In this document: one piece after another, positions 1 to 5,645 of the stretch | Position numbering within the stretch: position 1 is the first letter of the stretch | How the letters are laid out: each line of letters starts with the position of its first letter | Source: Lysobacteraceae bacterium | Lineage (GTDB): Bacteria; Pseudomonadota; Gammaproteobacteria; Xanthomonadales; Rhodanobacteraceae | Length of the DNA: 6,957 nt | Direction of reading: 5' to 3' | Assembly (NCBI GenBank): GCA_018971925.1 | Contig: JAGWZT010000101.1 | Location: 1 to 6,957 of the forward strand | The notes under the pieces: model-generated | Told to the model about the DNA's origin: nothing | Database searches by the model: none | Seen by the model: the letters and a program-made list of their open reading frames with translations, nothing else | Translations under genes and position numbers: made by a program

Positions 1-761
1 AAGCCGGCGCCGATCTCGACGCCCTTGACCGCGTTGATCGACATCAGTGCCGACGCCAGCTCCGCGTCCAACTTGCCGTACACCGGCTCGCCCCAACCCG
101 GCGGCACGCCGGTGGCGACGACGTTGATCCGCGCCCCGCAGGAATCGCCGGCCTTGCGCAGCGCATTGATGCGCGCTTCGAGTTCCGCAACCTGCGCGGC
201 AACCGGCCAGAAGAACGGATTGCTTTCCACCACGCCAAAATCGATGGCGGCGCCTTGCGACAGATCCGGCACGATGTCGTCCATCTGCGCCATCCACCCA
301 TGCACTTCGACGCCGAATTTTTCCTTCAACCATTTTTTTGCGATCACCGCCGCCGCCACGCGCATCGTGGTTTCGCGCGCCGATGCGCGGCCGCCGCCGC
401 GCGGATCGCGGATGCCGTACTTCTGCCAATAGGTGTAATCGGCGTGGCCGGGGCGGAAGACCTGCGCGATCTCGGCGTAATCCCCGGAACGAGCGTCGGT
501 GTTGCGGATCAGCAGCGCGATCGGCGTGCCGGTGGTCTTGCCCTCGTACACGCCGGACAGGATTTCCACCGCGTCGGTCTCGCGCCGTTGCGAGGTGTAG
601 CGAGACTTGCCGGTGGCGCGGCGCACAAGGTCGTGCGCGAATTCTTCCGGCGCGATCGCCATGCCTGGCGGGCAACCGTCGATGACGCAACCGATCGCCG
701 GTCCGTGCGACTCGCCGAACGTCGTGACGGAAAGGAGTTTGCCGAAAGTGTTCGAAGACAC
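1..761 (-). CDS. aroC: Chorismate synthase, partial (C-terminus beyond the left edge)
   Basis: Chorismate synthase makes chorismate from 5-enolpyruvylshikimate-3-phosphate, the last step of the shikimate pathway, in the cytosol with reduced FMN as cofactor. Reverse-strand translation gives 253 full codons. It opens SSNTFGKLLSVTTFGESHG after a GTG start at 761-759. The family signature GESHG is at residues 16-20 with conserved His19. RPGHADYTYWQKYG holds the second conserved His (106), followed by RDPRGGGRASARET at about 119-131, part of the FMN/substrate site. The family is usually about 360 residues, so roughly 110 are missing. GTG is chosen because homologues begin at SSNTFGK; a TTG ten codons upstream is possible but less likely. 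The Shine-Dalgarno is weak (GGGAA). It lies 32 bp after the acetyltransferase gene on the same strand, so it is probably the distal gene of the prmB operon. Identity is certain; only the exact start is slightly open. Confidence 0.97.
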   Translation of the reverse strand, partial: MSSNTFGKLLSVTTFGESHGPAIGCVIDGCPPGMAIAPEEFAHDLVRRATGKSRYTSQRRETDAVEILSGVYEGKTTGTPIALLIRNTDARSGDYAEIAQVFRPGHADYTYWQKYGIRDPRGGGRASARETTMRVAAAVIAKKWLKEKFGVEVHGWMAQMDDIVPDLSQGAAIDFGVVESNPFFWPVAAQVAELEARINALRKAGDSCGARINVVATGVPPGWGEPVYGKLDAELASALMSINAVKGVEIGAG

Positions 762-793
762 GGTGCGTGATTCCCGCGGACTACCCGGCAAGC

Positions 794-1318
794 TTAACGG
801 TCGCCGCCCTGATCCGGTGCAGCCAGCCATTCGGCCGCCGGCAATTCGAACATCACGTCGCCATTCTGCGGGGCGCGGCGACGCATGCCCAACCCTTCCA
901 GCAGCCGCATGCACATGAAGTTGCGCGGATCGACGAAGGCCTTCACGCGCTGCTTGCGCAAGCCACCGAACACGAAGTCCAGCATGACTTCCAGCGCCTC
1001 GCGTGCATAACCCCGGCGCTGGTGCGCGGGTGCGAGGCTGATGCCCACTTCTACCGCTTTGTCATCCATAAAATGCAGCCCGAGGTCGCCGATCAACGTG
1101 CCGGAATCGCGCAGGCGGATCGCACGCTGCCACCACGTATCCGGCGTATCCGGCGCGAGACCGTCCTGCGTTTCGATGAACCGCCTGGCATCCACGACCG
1201 AAGCCGGCTTCCAGCCCTGGAAACGCGCCACGGCAGGATCGGCGCGGTACGCGAACAACGCGTCCGCATCCTCGTCGCGCAAGGCATCCAGCCGCAGACG
1301 CGCGGTGACGATTTCCAT
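794..1318 (-). CDS. GNAT-family N-acetyltransferase (RimJ/RimL-like)
   Basis: This is a 174-residue protein of the GNAT fold that would transfer acetyl from acetyl-CoA to an amine; the substrate is not evident. It begins EIVTARLRLDALRDEDADALF, the usual N-terminal pattern of the RimJ/RimL (Acetyltransf_3) branch. The acetyl-CoA pyrophosphate-binding loop is QRRGYA at residues 100-105, preceded by the strand VEVGISLAP (about 89-97). DPRNFMCMRLLEGLGM (130-145) corresponds to the late helix that in most members reads N..S..LLEKLGF. Length is normal. The ATG (1318-1316) directly follows the TGA of prmB (1321-1319) with no gap and no clear Shine-Dalgarno, so translation is probably coupled. The stop is TAA. 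RimJ/RimL relatives include acetylases of ribosomal protein N-termini, and the neighbour prmB modifies a ribosomal protein. That is suggestive only, because many such proteins acetylate small molecules or antibiotics. Confidence 0.88.
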   Translation of the reverse strand: MEIVTARLRLDALRDEDADALFAYRADPAVARFQGWKPASVVDARRFIETQDGLAPDTPDTWWQRAIRLRDSGTLIGDLGLHFMDDKAVEVGISLAPAHQRRGYAREALEVMLDFVFGGLRKQRVKAFVDPRNFMCMRLLEGLGMRRRAPQNGDVMFELPAAEWLAAPDQGGDR

Positions 1319-2233
1319 TCAGCGGGCCGCGGCCGCACGGATCGCCGCCGCGTGTTCGACCAGATCGCGGCGCTCCAGCGCAAACACGCCCATCGGCCCG
1401 ACCTTGAACTCGATCCACACGAACGGCACTTCCGGAAGCAACGCCGCGAGCGCGCGTTCGCTTTCCCCGACCTCGACGATCAGCAAGCCGTCGTCAGTCA
1501 AATGATCCGGGGCGTCGAGCAGGATGCGCAACGCGATATCCAGCCCGTCCGCACCGGCGGTCAGGCCCAGCTTCGGTTCGTGCGCGTATTCGTCCGGGAG
1601 GGCCGCGTATTCGGCATCAGTGACGTACGGCGGATTGGAAACGATCAAATCGTAGCGTTCGCCGCGCAGCCCATCGAACAGGTCCGAACGAACCGCACGC
1701 ATGTTATCGCCGAGTTGGTGCAGCGCGATGTTCTCGCGCGCCAACGCCAGCGCGTCGCCGCTGATGTCGGCGATGTCCACGCGCCAGCGCGGATTGTGCA
1801 CGGCCATCGCGATGCCGATGCAGCCCGAGCCGGTGCACAGGTCCAGCGCGCGTTCGATTTCGCGGCCATCCAGCCACGGCGAGAAGCCATCCTCGATCAA
1901 TTCCGCGATCGGCGAGCGCGGCACCAGCGCGCGCTTGTCCGACTTGAACGGCATGCCTGCGAACCAGGCTTCGCCCGCGAGATAAGCCACCGGCTCGCGC
2001 GTCGCGATGCGGCGCTCGACCAGCGCCAGCACGCCGGCTTTTTCGTCCGCGGTCAGCCGCGCATTGCCGTAAGCCGGCGGCAGGTCGGGCGGCAGGTGCA
2101 CGCTCGACAACACCAGGTGGGTCGCCTCGTCGATGGCGTTGTCGTGGCTATGCCCGAACGTCAGCCCCGCCGCGTTGAAACGGCTCGCCGCGTAACGGAT
2201 GAAATCGACGATGGTGGCAAGTTCAGACGTCAT
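1319..2233 (-). CDS. prmB: Ribosomal protein L3 N5-glutamine methyltransferase
   Basis: PrmB methylates a glutamine side chain of ribosomal protein uL3 (L3) with S-adenosylmethionine and aids 50S assembly. The 304-residue product is close to the E. coli length. The N-terminal domain (about 1-90) carries GLTFGHSHDNAIDEA (26-37 in part) and REPVAYLAGEAWF. The stretch RALVPRSPIAELI (101-113) favours PrmB over its paralogue PrmC. The Rossmann SAM motif DLCTGSGCIG is at 131-140, and the glutamine-binding NPPY motif is at 200-203. I chose the ATG at 2233-2231 (MTSELATIVDFIRYAASRF) because it matches the family N-terminus. The frame is open to an earlier start at 2305, but that would add 24 unlike residues read through an inverted repeat. 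No Shine-Dalgarno precedes the ATG (CTATTTCGA). It is the first gene of the prmB-acetyltransferase-aroC group and is divergent from psd. Confidence 0.95.
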   Translation of the reverse strand: MTSELATIVDFIRYAASRFNAAGLTFGHSHDNAIDEATHLVLSSVHLPPDLPPAYGNARLTADEKAGVLALVERRIATREPVAYLAGEAWFAGMPFKSDKRALVPRSPIAELIEDGFSPWLDGREIERALDLCTGSGCIGIAMAVHNPRWRVDIADISGDALALARENIALHQLGDNMRAVRSDLFDGLRGERYDLIVSNPPYVTDAEYAALPDEYAHEPKLGLTAGADGLDIALRILLDAPDHLTDDGLLIVEVGESERALAALLPEVPFVWIEFKVGPMGVFALERRDLVEHAAAIRAAAAR

Positions 2234-2267
2234 TCGAAATAGCGAGCCGACCGCTGCGCGACCTGCA

Positions 2268-2338
2268 AGGCGAAAAGAGTAAAGGGTAAATGGCGGCTGC
2301 ACCACGCCCTCCCGATTTTCCCTTTACTCTTCGCGCTT
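2268..2338. repeat. Long imperfect inverted repeat in the prmB-psd spacer
   Basis: Two 24-nt arms, 2268-2291 and 2315-2338, are reverse complements around a 23-nt loop. Twenty-one positions can pair, including one G-T wobble, with mismatches at 2273/2333, 2274/2332 and 2287/2319. The core is a perfect 12-bp match, AAGAGTAAAGGG (2275-2286) against CCCTTTACTCTT (2320-2331). The arms are much richer in A+T than the surrounding genes. Just outside the right arm, CTTCACTCTT (2337-2346) partly repeats the core, read on the minus strand as AAGAGTGAA against AAGAGTAAA. It fills most of the 124-bp divergent spacer. It could be a REP-like or other dispersed palindromic element, a regulatory site for either gene, or an RNA hairpin in a leader. 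The sequence cannot decide between these. Confidence 0.75.
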
Positions 2339-2357
2339 CACTCTTGACCTTGTTCGA

Positions 2358-3248
2358 ATGTCTCCCGCCACCATCATCCAGTACCTGCTGCCGCACAAAA
2401 CCCTGAGCCGCATCGTGCGCGCCGCCACGCGTTGGACTTGGCGGCCATGGAAGGATTTCCTGATCGGCCACGTGGTGCGCGCGTACCACGTCGACATGTC
2501 GGAAGCCGCGCAACCGGACCCGTTCGCGTATCCGAGTTTCAATGCGTTTTTTACGCGTGCGTTGCGCGCGGGTGCACGCCAAGCCGACGGCGACAGCGAC
2601 GCCATTCTCTGCCCCGCCGACGGGCGCATCAGCCAGATCGGCCCGATCGAGGATGGCCGCATCCTGCAGGCCAAGGGCCGCTGGTATTCGGTGGCCGAGC
2701 TGCTGGCCGATTCCGGCGCCGCCGAAAAATATCGCGACGGCAGCTTCGCAACGATTTACCTCTCGCCGCGCGACTACCACCGCGTACACATGCCACTGGA
2801 TGGTGAACTGCTCGAAACCGTGCACGTACCGGGGCGCCTGTTCAGCGTAGCGCCCGACCCGGTCGCCGGGATTCCCAAACTGTTCGCCCGTAACGAGCGG
2901 CTGGTCTGCCACTTCGAGGGCAAGCGCGGGCCGTTCACGGTGACCATGGTGGGGGCGATGCTGGTATCCGGCATCACCACCGTCTGGAGCGGCAAGGTCG
3001 TGCCGGCCTACGCGCGGGGCATCGTGCGGCGGGACTGGCGCGGGCGCGGCATCCATCTGGCGCGCTTCGCGGAAATGGCGCACTTCGAGATGGGCTCCAC
3101 GGTGATCGTGCTGGTACCCTCCGGCCGATTCGATCCCGGACTCGGCAGCGGGAACGCCGTCACGGCCGGCCGGCGGCTCGGGCATTTGTCGCCGGCCGCC
3201 GATCAAGGCACAATCCCCGTCTCAGGGGACACGAGCAAGACCGCGTGA
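2358..3248 (+). CDS. psd: Phosphatidylserine decarboxylase proenzyme
   Basis: Psd is an inner-membrane-associated enzyme that decarboxylates phosphatidylserine to phosphatidylethanolamine. It self-cleaves into two chains, and a serine becomes the pyruvoyl prosthetic group. The 296-residue product has all three residues of the maturation triad: Asp88 in PADG (86-89), His144 in YHRVHMP (140-146) and Ser247 in MGST (245-248). Cleavage between Gly246 and Ser247 is predicted to give a beta chain of about 246 residues and an alpha chain of 50. The more common form of the cleavage motif is LGST, and the Met variant is conservative. The N-terminal region (LLPHKTLSRIVRAATRW, then PSFNAFFTRALR at 59-70) is typical of the proteobacterial enzyme. 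The last 20 or so residues after RRLGHL look like a non-conserved tail. There is no clear Shine-Dalgarno before the ATG. It is the first gene of a plus-strand cluster, and its TGA overlaps the GTG of the next gene. Confidence 0.96.
   Translation: MSPATIIQYLLPHKTLSRIVRAATRWTWRPWKDFLIGHVVRAYHVDMSEAAQPDPFAYPSFNAFFTRALRAGARQADGDSDAILCPADGRISQIGPIEDGRILQAKGRWYSVAELLADSGAAEKYRDGSFATIYLSPRDYHRVHMPLDGELLETVHVPGRLFSVAPDPVAGIPKLFARNERLVCHFEGKRGPFTVTMVGAMLVSGITTVWSGKVVPAYARGIVRRDWRGRGIHLARFAEMAHFEMGSTVIVLVPSGRFDPGLGSGNAVTAGRRLGHLSPAADQGTIPVSGDTSKTA
3186..3214 (+). promoter_or_regulatory. Candidate sigma70-type promoter inside the 3' end of psd
   Basis: TTGTCG (3186-3191) and CACAAT (3209-3214) are separated by exactly 17 bp, and each matches four of six consensus bases. 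Transcription would start near 3221, just upstream of the unrecognised gene at 3245. A short hairpin, TCCCC/GGGGA (3214-3218 with 3225-3229), overlaps the expected start region. This would allow the downstream genes to be expressed apart from psd. Matches this weak are common by chance, so this is a proposal only. Confidence 0.28.
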
Positions 3249-3706
3249 GGGATTTCGCCTTGATATCGCAATTTCAGAAAGCCGGGGACAATTACATCCG
3301 GCGTCTGGTCACGCGGGTCACCAGCATGGGGCGCGCTGCACGTTTGCGGCGCCAGTTCGGTGAAATCGAGCAACGCAGCCTGGAGCTGCCGCGCTCCTAC
3401 CGCGACCAGCTCGCCGAGCTGATCGGACGGGAATGCGACAACGTCGAAGCCGCCCCGGACCCATCGCTGTACGGCACCCAGACCGAAAACGGCGTCACCA
3501 CGAACGGGCTGGACCTCGGTTTCGACCGTGCCCGCTCCGACAACGTGCAGGTACGGATGCGCGGCATCGCGCTATGGATTGCGCTGGTGTACCGCGAAAC
3601 CCGCGATGCCGACGCGTCCGAATCCCAGGAACTGCACCGCGCCATCCTGCGTGTACTGCGCGAGCTCAAGGTTTTTTCTTCCCGCGTCGAAGGCAACGAA
3701 AATTAG
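3245..3706 (+). CDS. Hypothetical protein, unrecognised family
   Basis: This predicted 153-residue protein is one I cannot place in a family. It is charged, mostly helical in appearance, and has no signal peptide, obvious membrane segment or metal motif. The first third (about 1-62) is Arg-rich, including RRLVTRVTSMGRAARLRRQFGEIEQRS. The middle (about 63-95) is likely a loop, with ECDNVEAAPDPSLYGTQTENG. The last part contains MRGIALWIALVYRETRDADAS and a helix ending VLRELKVFSSRVEGNEN. Codon use is like that of its neighbours, which supports real coding. Two starts compete. GTG at 3245 overlaps the psd stop as GTGA. TTG at 3260 is five codons in and sits 7 nt after a good Shine-Dalgarno, GAGGGA (3247-3252). 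The TTG may be the true start. It lies between psd and a PP2C phosphatase on the same strand, so it could act in membrane lipid metabolism or in phosphatase signalling, but nothing shows either. Confidence 0.78.
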   Translation: MRDFALISQFQKAGDNYIRRLVTRVTSMGRAARLRRQFGEIEQRSLELPRSYRDQLAELIGRECDNVEAAPDPSLYGTQTENGVTTNGLDLGFDRARSDNVQVRMRGIALWIALVYRETRDADASESQELHRAILRVLRELKVFSSRVEGNEN

Positions 3707-3710
3707 GGCC

Positions 3711-3782
3711 ATGGACGTGATCCCGGCCCCGCCCACGCCCGGCGGACCGGATGACGAAAGACGCGCCGCACGCACCTCATGA
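3711..3782 (+). CDS. Possible 23-residue proline-rich small ORF
   Basis: An ATG at 3711, 4 bp after the stop of the preceding gene, opens a 23-codon frame. The peptide starts MDVIPAPPTPGGPDD and ends in an Arg/Ala-rich tail. Its TGA (3780-3782) overlaps the phosphatase ATG (3779-3781) as ATGA. AGGG (3705-3708) precedes the ATG at a very short distance. The phosphatase ATG has no clear Shine-Dalgarno of its own, so translation of this ORF could deliver ribosomes to it. No function is recognisable. It could also be only a non-coding 72-bp spacer that happens to be open, as is common in GC-rich DNA. Confidence 0.3.
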   Translation: MDVIPAPPTPGGPDDERRAARTS

Positions 3783-4468
3783 TTGAACATGGACACGCGA
3801 CCCACACGGGCTTGCAACGCGCACACAACGAAGACAGCTACTGGGCCGACGCCGAACGCGGGTTGTGGCTGGTCGCGGATGGGATGGGCGGCCCGGCGCG
3901 CGGCGAAGCCGCCAGCGCGATCGCGCTGGAAACCACCGTCGCCGCGATCAACGCCGGCATCTCGCTGCCGGACGCCTTCAGGCGCGCGGGCGCGGCGATC
4001 CTCGCGCACCCCGGCCAGCACAGCGCGGCCGCGCCCATGGGCAGCACGCTCGCCGCACTGAAACTCGGCGGTGGCGGTTTTGCAGCAGCCCGGATCGGCG
4101 ACAGCCGAATCTATATCTGGCAAGACGGCAAGCTGACATGCTTGCCGCACGCGCAACCATCGGCCGACACCGAAACCGCGCCCGGCGAACCGCCTTCCGC
4201 ACCATCACGCAACCGCGCCACCCAGGCCCTCGGCATCACGCCCACGCTGGAACTCGACGCGCAACCCGTCACCGGCCCATGCGTCTCCGGCATGCAGTTC
4301 CTGCTCTGCAGCGATGGCCTTACCGAAGAACTGGACGACATTCGCATCGGCGCGATCGTGTCGCGCACCGATCTGGCCGCACAGGAATGCGTGGATCATC
4401 TGCTGCTGGCTGCTCTGGACGGCGGCGGCCGCGACAACATCACGGCGGTGCTGGTGCGAGTCAGGTAA
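3779..4468 (+). CDS. PP2C-type serine/threonine protein phosphatase
   Basis: This 229-residue enzyme of the PPM/PP2C family is predicted to remove phosphate from Ser/Thr residues of proteins with two Mn2+ or Mg2+ ions. The metal-binding aspartates are all visible: Asp19 in HNEDS (16-20), Asp34 in VADGMGG (32-38), Asp179 in CSDGLTEE (177-184) and Asp219 in GGRDNIT (216-222). MGSTLAAL (87-94) and ARIGDSRIY (104-112) complete the core. Between about 121 and 147, where bacterial relatives carry an RDHS-type motif and the flap subdomain, there is a Pro/Ala/Ser-rich segment without that motif. The chain resumes with RATQALG (146-152). There is no membrane segment, so it is probably cytosolic. Its ATG overlaps the stop of a small upstream ORF. 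No Ser/Thr kinase is in the window, so the partner is unknown. Its stop faces that of dnaQ across 11 bp, with no recognisable terminator. Confidence 0.92.
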   Translation: MIEHGHATHTGLQRAHNEDSYWADAERGLWLVADGMGGPARGEAASAIALETTVAAINAGISLPDAFRRAGAAILAHPGQHSAAAPMGSTLAALKLGGGGFAAARIGDSRIYIWQDGKLTCLPHAQPSADTETAPGEPPSAPSRNRATQALGITPTLELDAQPVTGPCVSGMQFLLCSDGLTEELDDIRIGAIVSRTDLAAQECVDHLLLAALDGGGRDNITAVLVRVR

Positions 4469-4479
4469 AAGCGCGGTCG

Positions 4480-5199
4480 CTACGCGTCAGCCGTTTCCTC
4501 GCGCTTCCACACGCTGCCCCCGGACGCCTTGTCGATCGCGGCCAACCGTGCCGCGTGCGCGGCGGTGTCCGCATCCGTCGCGCGCAACACGCGCGGTCGA
4601 ATCGATGCATCCCAGGCGGCGACCCGGACGGCTTCGGCGTGCACGCCCGTGGCATCCAGCCCCAAGGCCAGTGCGCCCTGCCCGGCGGTCATCGCCACCC
4701 AGACATCGGCGAGCAGATGCGCGTCGAGCAACGCGCCGTGCACTTCGCGGTGGCTGTTGTCCACGCCGAGGCGCTTGCACAGCGCATCCAGCGTGTTCTT
4801 CTGGCCGGGATATTTTTTTCGCGCCAGCGCCAGCGTGTCCACGACCGTGGCGTGGTCGGCGACGCGTCCGAACGTTTCACCCGCGCGCTGCAGCTCGTTG
4901 TCCAGGAAGGCCGTATCGAACGCCGCATTGTGGATCAACAGTTCCGCGCCGGCGATGAAGGCCACGAATTCATCCGCGACTTCCGCGAAGCGCGGCTTGT
5001 CGCGCAGGAACTCGTCGGTAATGCCGTGCACCGCGACCGCGCCGGGATCGATGACGCGTTCCGGGTTGAGGTACCGATGGAATTCGCGTCCGCTGGGGCG
5101 TCGGTCGAGCAGTTCGATGCAGCCGATCTCGATCACGCGATGCCCGCCCTCGACCTCGAGCCCGGTGGTTTCGGTATCCAGTACGACCTTGCGCATCAT
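4480..5199 (-). CDS. dnaQ: DNA polymerase III epsilon subunit (3'-5' proofreading exonuclease)
   Basis: Epsilon is the proofreading exonuclease of the replicase and binds the alpha subunit, theta (where present) and the beta clamp. The 239-residue product has all DEDDh catalytic residues: Asp8 and Glu10 in DTETTG (8-13), Asp95 in HNAAFD (90-95), and His154 and Asp159 in HGALLDAH (154-161). QGALAL (174-179), just after the exonuclease domain, sits where E. coli epsilon has its clamp-binding QTSMAF and is probably the equivalent site. The remaining 60 residues are the variable tail that contacts alpha. Two ATGs stand in tandem (5199 and 5196). I use the first, whose ATGA overlaps the rnhA stop. 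GGGAGG (5212-5207) lies 7 nt before the first ATG and 10 nt before the second, so either may be used. The open frame extends upstream to 5406 but there lies inside rnhA. It is the last gene of a methyltransferase-rnhA-dnaQ run. Confidence 0.96.
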   Translation of the reverse strand: MMRKVVLDTETTGLEVEGGHRVIEIGCIELLDRRPSGREFHRYLNPERVIDPGAVAVHGITDEFLRDKPRFAEVADEFVAFIAGAELLIHNAAFDTAFLDNELQRAGETFGRVADHATVVDTLALARKKYPGQKNTLDALCKRLGVDNSHREVHGALLDAHLLADVWVAMTAGQGALALGLDATGVHAEAVRVAAWDASIRPRVLRATDADTAAHAARLAAIDKASGGSVWKREETADA

Positions 5200-5645
5200 G
5201 CCGCCGCCTCCCTGATCCGCTCGGCCTGCTCGCGCGCGGCCTTGTCCACACGTTCGTTTTCCGGATGGCCCGAATGGCCGCGTACCCACGCCCAGCGGAT
5301 GTGGTGCCCCGCGCACGCCGCCGCCAGGCGTTGCCACAGTTCCTGGTTCTTGACTGGTTGCCTGTCTGCGGTGCGCCAGCCGTTGGCGCGCCACTTCGCC
5401 AACCATTGTTCGATGCCCTGCTGCACGTAGCGCGAATCAGTGGTCAACCGCACATTGCAGGGACGCTTCAACGCTTCCAGCCCGGCGATGGCCGCCATCA
5501 ATTCCATGCGGTTGTTCGTGGTGCCGTCCTCTCCGCCGGCAAGGATTTTTTCGACACCCCCCCAACGCAGCAGCGCCGCCCAGCCGCCCGGCCCCGGGTT
5601 GCCGAGGCATGCGCCGTCCGTGAACAATTCCACCGCATCGCTCAT
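5196..5645 (-). CDS. rnhA: Ribonuclease HI
   Basis: RNase HI cuts the RNA strand of RNA-DNA hybrids, clearing R-loops and Okazaki primers with Mg2+. The 149-residue product has the catalytic set Asp10, Glu48, Asp70, His124 and Asp134, at the same residue numbers as in E. coli RNase HI. They lie in FTDGACLGNPGPGG (8-21), RMELMAAI (46-53), TTDSRYV (68-74), RGHSGHPENE (122-131) and ERVDKAA (131-137). The basic substrate-binding handle is recognisable around 82-98, WLAKWRANGWRTADRQP (81-97 approximately). I chose the ATG at 5645-5643 because it overlaps the preceding methyltransferase stop as ATGA and gives the E. coli numbering. A GTG two codons upstream (5651) is open but less likely. The TGA overlaps the first dnaQ ATG. 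Gene order and overlaps imply cotranscription with dnaQ. Confidence 0.97.
   Translation of the reverse strand: MSDAVELFTDGACLGNPGPGGWAALLRWGGVEKILAGGEDGTTNNRMELMAAIAGLEALKRPCNVRLTTDSRYVQQGIEQWLAKWRANGWRTADRQPVKNQELWQRLAAACAGHHIRWAWVRGHSGHPENERVDKAAREQAERIREAAA
5207..5212 (-). promoter_or_regulatory. dnaQ: Strong Shine-Dalgarno for dnaQ within the end of rnhA
   Basis: On the minus strand GGGAGG stands 7 nt before the first of two tandem ATG codons of dnaQ. It is the clearest ribosome binding site in the window and fixes the dnaQ start to one of these ATGs rather than the upstream open frame. Because it is inside the rnhA coding sequence, dnaQ can initiate independently as well as by coupling. 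Confidence 0.75.

Noticed and set aside
767..2242. 491-codon plus-strand open frame
   Set aside because: It runs antisense to the acetyltransferase and prmB, is Arg/His/Ala-rich with no motif, and is open only because of high GC codon bias.
2231..2305. Longer prmB start at 2305 adding 24 N-terminal residues
   Set aside because: The added residues would be read through one arm of the inverted repeat and do not resemble PrmB. The ATG at 2233 begins the recognisable family N-terminus.
2223..3206. 327-codon minus-strand open frame opposite psd
   Set aside because: Psd on the plus strand has its complete D-H-S triad. The opposite frame has no recognisable domain.
3397..3720. Alternative frames over the unrecognised gene as the true coding frame
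   Set aside because: The other frames give Arg/Ser/Ala-rich products without consistent structure. The chosen frame has GC-rich third positions like its neighbours.
4469..4479. Bidirectional terminator between the phosphatase and dnaQ stops
   Set aside because: The gap is only 11 bp and shows at most a 4-bp stem (CGCG/CGCG) with no T run, so no terminator can be supported.
5197..5406. Longer dnaQ start at 5406
   Set aside because: The extra 69 residues lie inside rnhA and are low in complexity. A strong ribosome site and the DTETTG spacing fix the start at the tandem ATGs.
3865..5430. 521-codon plus-strand open frame
   Set aside because: It overlaps the phosphatase in another frame and then runs antisense to dnaQ and rnhA. 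Both underlying genes have full catalytic motifs.
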